Assembly: GCA_023433445.1 (NCBI GenBank)
Contig: JAEZCS010000112.1
Location: forward strand, 1-35,903
DNA from: Pseudomonadota bacterium
GTDB taxonomy: Bacteria > Pseudomonadota > Alphaproteobacteria > Sphingomonadales > Sphingomonadaceae
Length of the DNA: 35,903 nt
Direction: 5' to 3'
Below the pieces are notes generated by a model. That model made no database searches. It saw only the letters and a program-made list of their open reading frames with translations, and was not told the origin of the DNA. A program made the translations under genes and the position numbers. Of the stretch, positions 8,446 to 16,096 are shown in pieces. The first letter of the stretch is position 1. Each line of letters starts with the position of its first letter.

Positions 8446-10380
8446 TTAAGCGCGTGCCTCTGTCGCTACACCCGCGCTGTTGTGCCGAAGCGCCGTCAAT
8501 ACAGTATCGACGATAGCGGCCGCATCGAGCTTCGCATCGGCATATTGCTGCTCCGGCTTGTCCTGATCCTGGAAGATGTCAGGCAGGCGCATCGTCCGCA
8601 GCTTCAATCCATTGTCGATCAGCCCAAGGTCACTTGCCAGCGTCAACACGTGCGCACCCAGCCCGCCGATCGCGCCTTCCTCTATCGTCACTGCCACTTC
8701 ATGAGTAGTCAGCAGACGCCGGATCATTGCTTCGTCGAGCGGCTTGGCAAAGCGCAGATCGGCGACCGTGGTTGACAGACCTCTGGCCTCCAATGCCTCT
8801 GCAGCCCGCAGGGCTTCCTCAAGCCGGGTCCCCAGCGACAAGATCGCGACCTGCCGTCCGTCCCGGACGATCCTGCCCTTGCCAATCTCAAGCTTTTCAG
8901 GCGTCGCGGGCAAGGCGACCCCAGTGCCATTGCCGCGCGGATATCTTACGGCGATGGGCCCGCTATCGTGAACCGCGCAGGTGTGAACCATATGCACCAA
9001 CTCCGCCTCATCAGCCGCGGCCATGACAACCATGTTGGGCAGGGTTGCGAGATAGGTTACGTCAAAGCTCCCCGCATGCGTCGATCCGTCGGCGCCCACG
9101 AGCCCGGCCCGATCGATAGCAAAGCGCACCGGCAGGTTCTGAATCGCGACATCATGCACCACCTGATCATAGGCGCGCTGTAGGAAGGTCGAGTAGATCG
9201 CGCAAAAAGGTCGCATTCCCTGTGCCGCCAGACCGGCGGCGAAGGTGACAGCATGCTGTTCGGCGATCCCTACGTCAAAGGAGCGTTCCGGAAAGGCTTG
9301 CGCGAACTTATCAAGGCCGGTGCCTGAAGGCATGGCGGCGGTGATCGCGCAAATGCTGCTGTCGCGCTCCGCCTCCGCAATAAGGGCGTCGGCGAACACG
9401 GACGTATAGCTCGGCGGCCCCGGAGGCGCCTTTGCTTGAGTCCCGGTGATCACGTCAAATTTCTGGACGCCGTGATATTTGTCCGCCGCCGCTTCCGCTG
9501 GGGCGTAGCCCTTACCCTTTTGCGTTACGACATGGACCAGGCAAGGCCCCTCTGCTGCGTCTCGGACATTCTCGAGCACAGGGATCAGTTGTTCAAGATT
9601 GTGCCCGTCGATTGGGCCAACATAATAGAAGCCCAACTCTTCGAACAGCGTTCCACCCATGGCCATGCCTCGAGCGAACTCGTCGGTCTTGCGGGCCGCA
9701 TTGTGAAGCGGGCGGGGCAGTTTGCGGGCCAGGCGCTTGGCAAGATCGCGCAGCCCCAGGAACTCACGGCTCGATACCAGGCGCGCCAGATAAGCGGAAA
9801 GGCCGCCCACCGGCGGCGCGATAGACATGTCATTGTCGTTCAGGACGACGACCAGCCTGTTTCCGGCGTCCCGCGCATTGTTCATGGCTTCATAAGCCAT
9901 GCCAGCCGACATCGCCCCATCGCCAATGACAGCTATGCCCTTGCCGGGCTTACCTGCCAATTTACTGGCGACTGCGAAGCCGAGAGCTGCGCTGATCGAC
10001 GTTGAGCTATGGGCGGCGCCGAACGGGTCATATTCGCTCTCGGTGCGCTTGGTAAAGCCCGACAAGCCTCCGCCCTGGCGGAGAGTGCGAATGCGATCGC
10101 GTCGCCCAGTTAATATCTTATGCGGATAGCATTGATGGCCGACGTCCCAGACCAGTTTGTCATTGGGAGTGTCAAAAACATAATGGATGGCGGCAGTCAG
10201 CTCTACTACCCCAAGTCCGGATCCCAAATGACCTCCAGTCACGCCAACTGCGGAAATGACCTCCTGCCGCAATTCGGCAGCCAATTGAGGAAGCTGCTCA
10301 GGCTTGAGCGTGCGAAGGTCCTGCGGCCAGGTCACCTGGTCGAGCAGCGGAGTGGAGGGGCGATCATTCATGAAAGACAT
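8446..10380 (-). CDS. dxs: 1-deoxy-D-xylulose-5-phosphate synthase
   Basis: DXS is the thiamine-diphosphate enzyme that condenses pyruvate and glyceraldehyde-3-phosphate, the first step of the MEP isoprenoid pathway; carotenoid-producing sphingomonads rely on it. The 644-residue protein shows GHLGSGLGVVELT near residue 50, the ThDP motif GDGAMSAGMAYEAMNNA starting at 153 with NDND at 181-184, and the transketolase-type FDVGIAEQHAVTFAAG. The ATG at 10380 is preceded closely by GGGAG (3-nt gap). The second ATG at 10371 has a 12-nt gap and is an equal alternative. It is the last gene of a minus-strand run that includes zur 49 bp upstream. Confidence 0.96.
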   Translation of the reverse strand: MSFMNDRPSTPLLDQVTWPQDLRTLKPEQLPQLAAELRQEVISAVGVTGGHLGSGLGVVELTAAIHYVFDTPNDKLVWDVGHQCYPHKILTGRRDRIRTLRQGGGLSGFTKRTESEYDPFGAAHSSTSISAALGFAVASKLAGKPGKGIAVIGDGAMSAGMAYEAMNNARDAGNRLVVVLNDNDMSIAPPVGGLSAYLARLVSSREFLGLRDLAKRLARKLPRPLHNAARKTDEFARGMAMGGTLFEELGFYYVGPIDGHNLEQLIPVLENVRDAAEGPCLVHVVTQKGKGYAPAEAAADKYHGVQKFDVITGTQAKAPPGPPSYTSVFADALIAEAERDSSICAITAAMPSGTGLDKFAQAFPERSFDVGIAEQHAVTFAAGLAAQGMRPFCAIYSTFLQRAYDQVVHDVAIQNLPVRFAIDRAGLVGADGSTHAGSFDVTYLATLPNMVVMAAADEAELVHMVHTCAVHDSGPIAVRYPRGNGTGVALPATPEKLEIGKGRIVRDGRQVAILSLGTRLEEALRAAEALEARGLSTTVADLRFAKPLDEAMIRRLLTTHEVAVTIEEGAIGGLGAHVLTLASDLGLIDNGLKLRTMRLPDIFQDQDKPEQQYADAKLDAAAIVDTVLTALRHNSAGVATEARA

Positions 10381-10429
10381 AGACTCCCAAGCGCGCTAGG
10401 CCGTTCCTGAGCAAAGCGCAACGGCCGCG

Positions 10430-10894
10430 TTACGCCACGCACTTGGCGCACGTTCCTAATATCTCGATAACCGGTCGTTCAGCCCGGAAGCCCTGATGTT
10501 CTGCAACGGCGCGGACATTGCCGGTCACCGCATCGTCATCGACATGGGTCGCTTCCCTGCAGTTGCGGCAAACCAGGAAGATGCAGTCGTGATGACAACC
10601 GGGATGGGCGTTGGCGATATAAGCGTTCGCACTTTCGACGCGCATGGCGATATTGTTCGCTACGAACAGGTCGAGGATGCGGTAAACGCTGTTCGGCGCA
10701 ACCCGCTTGCCTCTCAATTTGGATACATTGTCAGCAATGTCATAGGCTGACGTAGGCTTCTCTTCAGCCGCGAGAGCATCGAAGATGGCGGCGCGCATGG
10801 GCGTCCACTGCTCATTCTGAGCTTCCAAAGCGTGACGGGCTGCGTCTGCTAAACTCGCCCCGGTCGGTTCGTGATGATGATGGTGTTCGGCCAT
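10430..10894 (-). CDS. zur: Fur-family zinc uptake regulator (Zur-like)
   Basis: The 154-residue protein has a Fur-type winged helix (about residues 30-85, including SAYDIADNVSKL and APNSVYRILDLF) and the metal-binding dimerisation half. Cys109-x2-Cys112 and the C-terminal Cys149-x2-Cys152 form the structural zinc site expected in Fur/Zur. A His5 run at residues 4-8 and the absence of the Fur HHHDH-type signature favour Zur over Fur. It would repress zinc-uptake genes when zinc is plentiful. A dyad directly upstream (10895-10910) could be its own operator. Confidence 0.82.
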   Translation of the reverse strand: MAEHHHHHEPTGASLADAARHALEAQNEQWTPMRAAIFDALAAEEKPTSAYDIADNVSKLRGKRVAPNSVYRILDLFVANNIAMRVESANAYIANAHPGCHHDCIFLVCRNCREATHVDDDAVTGNVRAVAEHQGFRAERPVIEILGTCAKCVA

Positions 10895-10910
10895 ATAGCT
10901 TATAATCTAT
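10895..10910 (-). promoter_or_regulatory. 16-bp dyad at the zur start: candidate autoregulatory site
   Basis: The plus-strand sequence ATAGCTTATAATCTAT is an inverted repeat with one mismatched pair, directly abutting the zur ATG (10894). It is AT-rich in a GC-rich surrounding and includes TATAAT/TATAAG-like elements, so it could be a Zur/Fur-type box, a promoter -10 region, or both. It does not match a Zur consensus that I can state confidently for this order. Confidence 0.35.
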
Positions 10911-10942
10911 GCGTGGGTGAGGTTCGGGGCAAGGGCGGCCAG

Positions 10943-11269
10943 TCAACCGCGCCAGTAGGTCCAAGCTGCCCACAGCCAACCGCCGATCATTAATGAGCCG
11001 CCGATCGGCGTGATCGCGCCTAGCCAGCGAGGGCCGCCGGCTGCCATGGCATAGAGGGTGAACGCGAAAATTGCCGCTCCGACGAGAAGCAGCAGCGCCG
11101 GACCGCGTGCGCTATTCGCCAGCGCCAGCGCGGCCACCGCGTGGATTAGCTGATAGAGGCCGCCCGTCCGCAGCCATTCCGCTGCTTCATGGTTCGATGC
11201 GCCGTGCGCGCCAAAAGCGCCTGCGGCGATGGCGAGTGCTGCCGACAGTGAGGCCAGTATCGCGATCAT
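10943..11269 (-). CDS. DUF423 small inner-membrane protein
   Basis: The 108-residue protein consists almost entirely of four hydrophobic segments. Its N-terminal AGAFGAHG and the later LYQLIHAVAALAL and ITPIGGSLMIGGWLW are typical of DUF423 (YgdD-like) proteins, which have no established biochemical role. The ATG overlaps the stop of the Kef-type gene in an ATGA arrangement, so the two are probably translated together; zur follows 48 bp downstream on the same strand. Confidence 0.88.
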   Translation of the reverse strand: MIAILASLSAALAIAAGAFGAHGASNHEAAEWLRTGGLYQLIHAVAALALANSARGPALLLLVGAAIFAFTLYAMAAGGPRWLGAITPIGGSLMIGGWLWAAWTYWRG

Positions 11270-13086
11270 GCTCTTTCCTCTTCTTCCCCGCGGGCCAGCA
11301 GGCGCATTCGCCTGCCGGGTCTGAACATGAGTTCCTTGGCCGCGAGGAGCGTTCCTTGTTCGCCTTGAAGCGTGAGGCGCTGACTATCATTCTCGCGATA
11401 TTTGCGTTCGACTTCTTCTATTTCCGCCTGAGGCACGCCAAGCGCTTCCATCGCCTGAACGCCCATGCAAATCGCGGATTCGAAAACTTCGCGGACGACG
11501 CCGGCTAAGTCCATGTCCTTGAGGGCAAGCAATTGCCGTCGGTCAAAGGCCCGAACGAGCAGCGCGGCTTGCGGAAAGGCTTCGGCTATCGGTCCCAACA
11601 CGCGGCTGTCGAAAGAGGGGTCGTCGTGACAGAAAGCGATCAAGTGCGCTTCCTCAGCGCCCGATCGGCGTAGCAGGTCGATCCGCGTGCCATCGCCGTA
11701 ATAGACTTTCATATCGAACCGGCTCGACACTTCGATCTGAGCGGGCTTCTTGTCGATCAGTGCGACTTCAAATCCGTGCCCCATCAACATTTGCGCAACG
11801 GTCTGACCAAAACGCCCGTAGCCTACGATGATCGCCGTTCCGCGCGTCGCCTCGTCTGGACCGTCGGGGTTCCGTTGACACTTAGACTGGGCAAACTCAA
11901 GTCGTCGGGCGAAGAGCATGAGGAAAGGAGTTGTCGCCATGGAGAAGGTCACGATTGCGCTGAAAAGGCTCGCACCCTGTGGAGCAATCAACAAAGCGTT
12001 TTGTGCTTGAGCGAATAGCACGAACCCAAACTCCCCGCCCTGACTGAGTAACAGTCCAGCGCCGATAGCCTGAGTCCACTCCATGCCAAATATCCGGGCG
12101 AGGCCGGTGATCAGCAGCGTCTTGGTCAGCACAAGCACCGCGGCCATGCCGATGACAAACAAGGGATTTGCCGCGACCGCTTGCAGGTCGAGAACCATGC
12201 CGACGGCGAGGAAGAACAGCCCGAGAAGGATTGACCGGAACGGCTCCACATCCGCCTCTATCTCATGTCGATAAGGCGAATCGGCAAGCATCACACCTGC
12301 GACGAACGCCCCCAAGGCGGTGGACAGATGAAGCGAATGCATGATCGCAGCTGCTGCGAGGACGGTGAAGAGCCCGACCGCCACGAACAATTCGCGCTCA
12401 CCCAGTCTTCCGACCAGTTGCAGCAAGGGGCGCAGGATGAAGCGGCCAGCCAGCACGAGCCCGGCAATCGCCGCCACCGTATAGCCGGCAAGCTGAATTC
12501 CTGGCGGTCCGCCAGCATCCGCCGGGTTACGCGACAAGGCTGCTACGATGGTGATAAGTGGAACGATGGAAAGGTCCTGGAACAGCAGGATCGAAAAGAC
12601 CTTTTCGCCAAAAGGTGAGTTGATGCGGCCGCTGCTTTTTAGACTGGGCAGCACCTGCGCCGTCGAGGAGAGAGCAAGCGGCAGGCCGAGCGCGATGGCC
12701 GCGCCCCAGGTAAAACCCGTCAGATAATAGATGAGCCCCGTGAGGGCCACGCCGCAGATCACTACTTGAGCGAGACCGAGAGCGAAGATGTCCCGTTTCA
12801 ACCGCCAAAGCCGCGCTGGGTGCAGTTCAAGTCCGACAATAAAAAGGAGCAGTACGATGCCGATCTCGGCGATCGCCAGCTTCGATTCGGCGCCACCAAC
12901 GAGGCCTAGCCCCTGAGGCCCAACCAAAGCGCCCGCGACAAGATAGCCAAGCACGGCGCCAAGGCCGAAGCGGCGGAATAGCAAGACGAACAGAACGGCG
13001 GCGCCGAGCAGGATGACACCTTCGGAAAACAGGACATCTGTCGCGGAAGGAGGCGCATGTGCCGCTGCTGCCGCTGCTTCCGGCAT
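11266..13086 (-). CDS. Kef-type potassium/proton antiporter with RCK domain
   Basis: This 606-residue inner-membrane protein has a CPA2 antiporter domain (about residues 15-395, some 12 hydrophobic segments). It includes the family motif GLELHP at 85-90 and LLFQDLSIVPL near 167-177. A cytoplasmic RCK/TrkA-N nucleotide-binding domain follows, with GYGRFG at 422-427. It resembles KefB/KefC glutathione-gated K+ efflux systems, which acidify the cytoplasm during electrophile stress; the ligand is not proved by sequence. No KefF/KefG-type ancillary gene is adjacent. Its ATG overlaps the stop of the scaffold-protein gene by one base, and its stop overlaps the DUF423 start. Confidence 0.9.
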   Translation of the reverse strand: MPEAAAAAAHAPPSATDVLFSEGVILLGAAVLFVLLFRRFGLGAVLGYLVAGALVGPQGLGLVGGAESKLAIAEIGIVLLLFIVGLELHPARLWRLKRDIFALGLAQVVICGVALTGLIYYLTGFTWGAAIALGLPLALSSTAQVLPSLKSSGRINSPFGEKVFSILLFQDLSIVPLITIVAALSRNPADAGGPPGIQLAGYTVAAIAGLVLAGRFILRPLLQLVGRLGERELFVAVGLFTVLAAAAIMHSLHLSTALGAFVAGVMLADSPYRHEIEADVEPFRSILLGLFFLAVGMVLDLQAVAANPLFVIGMAAVLVLTKTLLITGLARIFGMEWTQAIGAGLLLSQGGEFGFVLFAQAQNALLIAPQGASLFSAIVTFSMATTPFLMLFARRLEFAQSKCQRNPDGPDEATRGTAIIVGYGRFGQTVAQMLMGHGFEVALIDKKPAQIEVSSRFDMKVYYGDGTRIDLLRRSGAEEAHLIAFCHDDPSFDSRVLGPIAEAFPQAALLVRAFDRRQLLALKDMDLAGVVREVFESAICMGVQAMEALGVPQAEIEEVERKYRENDSQRLTLQGEQGTLLAAKELMFRPGRRMRLLARGEEEERA

Positions 13087-13505
13087 CAGGCCGTCGCCAC
13101 GCGGGCTGCTTCGGCGACTGCTTCGAAACTCAGGCGGATGGAGGCGTGGCGCGCAGGATATTCCCGGGCAGGGGCCAGCACCATGATGCCCGGCCAGAAC
13201 GCCAAGTCATCGCCTTCCCCTGCAAGATAGGTCGCCAATTGGTCTCGCGCCTCCTCGAGTTGAGACACAGTCATCCCAACTGCCTGGGCAGCCATTAGTG
13301 CGGCAGAAGCCTGTCCCAGCGCGCAGGCCTTGACGTCCAGACCGAGTTCGGAAAGCGTTCCGCCTTCCATTCGTACGTCCACGATCACGCGCGAGCCGCA
13401 CGTCGGAGATCGTTTCTCCACAGTGGCTTGCGGCTGCGCCAGGCGCTGATGATTTGGAATGCTGGCGGCAAGGCGCAATATATCCTTGTTGTAGAGGGCG
13501 CTCAT
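13086..13505 (-). CDS. NifU/IscU-like iron-sulfur scaffold homologue lacking the third cysteine
   Basis: The 139-residue protein follows the IscU/SufU fold pattern: N-terminal LYNKDILRLAASIPNHQRL, RSPTCGSR with Cys36, and KACALGQASAAL with Cys61. At the place of the third conserved cysteine (xHCS in IscU) the sequence reads ARHASIRLSFEAV, so His120 is present and Ala121 stands where Cys is expected. This variant may have a modified or lost scaffold function. It sits at the head of the Kef-DUF423 run, overlapping the Kef start by one base. No isc or suf genes are nearby. Confidence 0.8.
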   Translation of the reverse strand: MSALYNKDILRLAASIPNHQRLAQPQATVEKRSPTCGSRVIVDVRMEGGTLSELGLDVKACALGQASAALMAAQAVGMTVSQLEEARDQLATYLAGEGDDLAFWPGIMVLAPAREYPARHASIRLSFEAVAEAARVATA

Positions 13506-13552
13506 GCATCTTGCTTTAGGACAGCCGAGGCGCTTGAGGAAGGCTGCTCATA

Positions 13553-13732
13553 TTATTTGTAGATGATCTTGAGCTTGGATGCCGCACTTGCCGCCAGTTT
13601 GCGCGCGCGGTCCGCGGCATCAGCCAGCGCCAACGTCACGCCCATGCGGCGGGAGGGGCGGGTTGACGGTTTGGCGAAGATGCGAACATCTACTTCGCCG
13701 AGCATGCAGCTAGCCCGCTCCGGGCGGTAATT
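13553..13732 (-). pseudogene. purT: 3' remnant of purT (formate-dependent GAR transformylase)
   Basis: Downstream of the penicillin-binding protein stop, an open frame without a proper start encodes GEVDVRIFAKPSTRPSRRMG, then VTLALADAADRARKLAASAA and a SKLKIIYK end. This matches the last ~50 residues of PurT (E. coli has LQIRLFGKPEIDGSRRLGVALA in the same place). The remaining ~340 residues, including the ATP-grasp core, are absent because the neighbouring mrcA-like gene occupies that position. It is read as a relic left by a rearrangement, not a functional gene. Confidence 0.75.
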
Positions 13733-13735
13733 GCC

Positions 13736-15796
13736 TCAAGGTTCCGCGCCTTCATTCACTGGCTGAGTAGGCGCGACGCGAGGTGGAGGAATCACGGGGG
13801 CAGGTGCAGGTGGCGCCGTTCCCGGCTGACCAATGGGCAAGCGCAACTGATTGGGGCCGATATTGACCGACATTCCATCTTGGTCGACGCCGACGCTCAC
13901 ATTGCCGAGACCTGCTTCTATCGTCACATTCGCGATCGCGTTGACCAAGTCATCATCCTGCTGCTCGGGCTCTGCTTCGACAGGCTCGTTGATCGCCCCC
14001 GACATGAAGTTGCGCCAGATTCGCGCAGGCACGCCTCCGCCGGCACTACCGCTGGGAAGTGGCGTATTGTCATCATTGCCGACCCATACGGCCGTCACCA
14101 GCCCGCCTGCATAGCCTACGAAGATGGCGTCCCGACTGTCCTGCGTCGTTCCGGTCTTCCCGAAGGTGCTCGTGCGCAGCGCCGCCGCGCTGCCAGTGCC
14201 GCGGTTTGCAGCGGAGGACAGCAGGTCACGGATCATCTCCAACTCGTCCTGGCTGAATTGCCGTTGGCGGCGCATCAGCCGTTCGAGCCAGCCCCGCTCC
14301 TCGGGCGGCAATCCGTGGGCCACCACGGGATATGCGCCCGCCGCAACCGTTGCGTAAGCCTGAACCAACTCTATCAACGGTATTTCCGATGTCCCCAGAG
14401 CGAGGCTGAGATCCTCGGTAAGTGGCGCAGTCACGCCCAGATCGCGAGCGACCTTGATGACGGCGTCCACTCCCACCTTTTGCGTCAGCCGTATTGCGGC
14501 GACATTGCTGGATGCCGCAAAAGCCTGACGCAAGGTGATGCGTCCTCGATATTTGCCGCCGTGATTGGATGGACGATAAGTGCCGCTGGTGATCGGCGTG
14601 TCTTCAATAAAATCCTCTGGCGTCATGCCAGCGCGGAATGCGGCTAGATATACGAATAATTTGAAGGTCGATCCTGGCTGCCGCTTTGCCTGCACCGACC
14701 TGTTGAAACTGCTTGTCCGGTAATTTTTGCCGCCCACCATTGCCACTACGCTGCCATCTGGCCTGATCGCTACTAAGGCTGCCTCCGCTTTTCCTAGTGG
14801 CGCCCTGCGGATTGCCGCTTCAGCAAGCCTTTGAATCCGCCAATCGAGTGTAGTTAGAACGGTCTGCTCGCCATAAACGGCGCCCGCGCGATCGCGTGCC
14901 TCAGGCAACACCCAATCGGCGAAGTAGGTGCCCGTGGTGGGGTTGGACGTCTGACGTACATCGAGCAGAGCAGGGCGCAGAGCGTTGCGCTCAGCCTGAC
15001 TGATATAGCCAGCCTCCACCATCGCTTGGGTCACGAGGGCAGCGCGCGCTCGTGCACCCTTAAGGTTGGTCGTAGGTGCAAGGCGAGAAGGGGCTTTCAA
15101 CAAACCCGCGAGCATCGCCGCTTGAGGAATCGTCAGCCGCTCGGGCTGACGGTTGAAATAATGCAGCGATGCTGCGCGAAGACCGTAGACATTGTCGCCG
15201 AAATAGACGTTGGATAGATAGCGTTCGAAAATCTGATCCTTCGTCAGCCATGCCTCAAGCCAGAAGGCGATCAGGGCCTCCCGCGCCTTTCGGCCGAACG
15301 TTCTGTCGCTCGAAAGGAACACGCCCTTGGCGAGTTGTTGCGTGATGGTACTCCCGCCCTGTGACGAGCCATCAGACCGCAGATTATGCCATGCCGCCCG
15401 CATGATGCCGCGAGGATCGACGCCCCAGTGGCTGTAAAAGCGCCGGTCTTCGATCGCCATAAAGGCTTGGGGCACGTGTTTCGGAAGGTCTGCCATCGAC
15501 ACAGGGCGATCAATGATTGCCCCACGACGAGCTATCAGATGTCCGTCAGCGGACATGAGGCTGACGCTTGGCGGTGCGATGGGCTTCAAAGATCGCGACA
15601 TGGGGGCGGTTATTGCCAACCAAGCGATCGCCAGCATCAGCAGAGCGAGCAGGCCAGCAACAGCCCAGCCGGCGATTTGCAGTCGCCGACGCCAGGGCGT
15701 AGGCGGTGCGAATGCGCTGGGTGGGCCTGCGCCGAACTCGCGTGCAGGCTGATCTGGCTGAAGCGCGGGCAGGGGGTCTCTCATCGGCTCTGGCAT
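13736..15796 (-). CDS. Class A penicillin-binding protein (PBP1-type transglycosylase/transpeptidase)
   Basis: This 686-residue bifunctional peptidoglycan synthase has a cytoplasmic tail, a membrane anchor (about residues 39-63), a GT51 glycosyltransferase domain and a transpeptidase domain. The GT51 domain shows AIEDRRFYSHWGVDP with catalytic Glu116 and GGSTITQQLAKGVF near 147. The transpeptidase domain shows SxxK at Ser376-Lys379 (QPGSTFK), SxN at Ser429-Asn431 and the KTGTT motif. The last ~80 residues are proline/acid-rich. A second ATG at 15784 is possible. It is followed at once by the purT remnant. Confidence 0.93.
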   Translation of the reverse strand: MPEPMRDPLPALQPDQPAREFGAGPPSAFAPPTPWRRRLQIAGWAVAGLLALLMLAIAWLAITAPMSRSLKPIAPPSVSLMSADGHLIARRGAIIDRPVSMADLPKHVPQAFMAIEDRRFYSHWGVDPRGIMRAAWHNLRSDGSSQGGSTITQQLAKGVFLSSDRTFGRKAREALIAFWLEAWLTKDQIFERYLSNVYFGDNVYGLRAASLHYFNRQPERLTIPQAAMLAGLLKAPSRLAPTTNLKGARARAALVTQAMVEAGYISQAERNALRPALLDVRQTSNPTTGTYFADWVLPEARDRAGAVYGEQTVLTTLDWRIQRLAEAAIRRAPLGKAEAALVAIRPDGSVVAMVGGKNYRTSSFNRSVQAKRQPGSTFKLFVYLAAFRAGMTPEDFIEDTPITSGTYRPSNHGGKYRGRITLRQAFAASSNVAAIRLTQKVGVDAVIKVARDLGVTAPLTEDLSLALGTSEIPLIELVQAYATVAAGAYPVVAHGLPPEERGWLERLMRRQRQFSQDELEMIRDLLSSAANRGTGSAAALRTSTFGKTGTTQDSRDAIFVGYAGGLVTAVWVGNDDNTPLPSGSAGGGVPARIWRNFMSGAINEPVEAEPEQQDDDLVNAIANVTIEAGLGNVSVGVDQDGMSVNIGPNQLRLPIGQPGTAPPAPAPVIPPPRVAPTQPVNEGAEP

Positions 15797-15904
15797 GCTG
15801 TATTATAGGATTGATACGGTCAAGAGCGTCCTGTCGTGGGACAGTCACCCATTAACCACGATTGAGGATGGTCGAAATGGTGAATCAGACGTTAACTTGT
15901 TGCT

Positions 15905-16087
15905 ATGCGAAAACGTCCGCTGATCCTGACCAATGAGTCCTCTCGTCATCCCTTCCGTCAGGCCTTGCCGCGCCATGTGCTGAAAGTTAGCGAGAATTCG
16001 GCTCCCGCGTCGGACGACAGCGACTGGAAGCTATTTCTGCTCAGTTTTTGCGCCTTTTTTACCGCATTCTACAGCTTCATCTTTTAA
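15905..16087 (+). CDS. Hypothetical 60-residue protein with C-terminal hydrophobic segment
   Basis: The short ORF starts MRKRPLILTNESSRHPFRQALP, a basic N-terminal half, and ends SDWKLFLLSFCAFFTAFYSFIF, a strongly hydrophobic and aromatic tail consistent with one membrane helix. No family is recognised. It fills the gap between the divergent PBP gene and the convergent MFS gene, and no good ribosome-binding site precedes the ATG. The basic-then-hydrophobic layout and its fit in the gap support a real gene, but chance is not excluded. Confidence 0.5.
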   Translation: MRKRPLILTNESSRHPFRQALPRHVLKVSENSAPASDDSDWKLFLLSFCAFFTAFYSFIF

Positions 16088-16096
16088 AGTTGCCAA

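Noticed and set aside
15851..15896. Two TTAAC elements upstream of the PBP gene as a CtrA binding site
   Set aside because: The two elements are about 38 bp apart, not the 7-bp spacing of the TTAA-N7-TTAA CtrA consensus, so the match is too weak.
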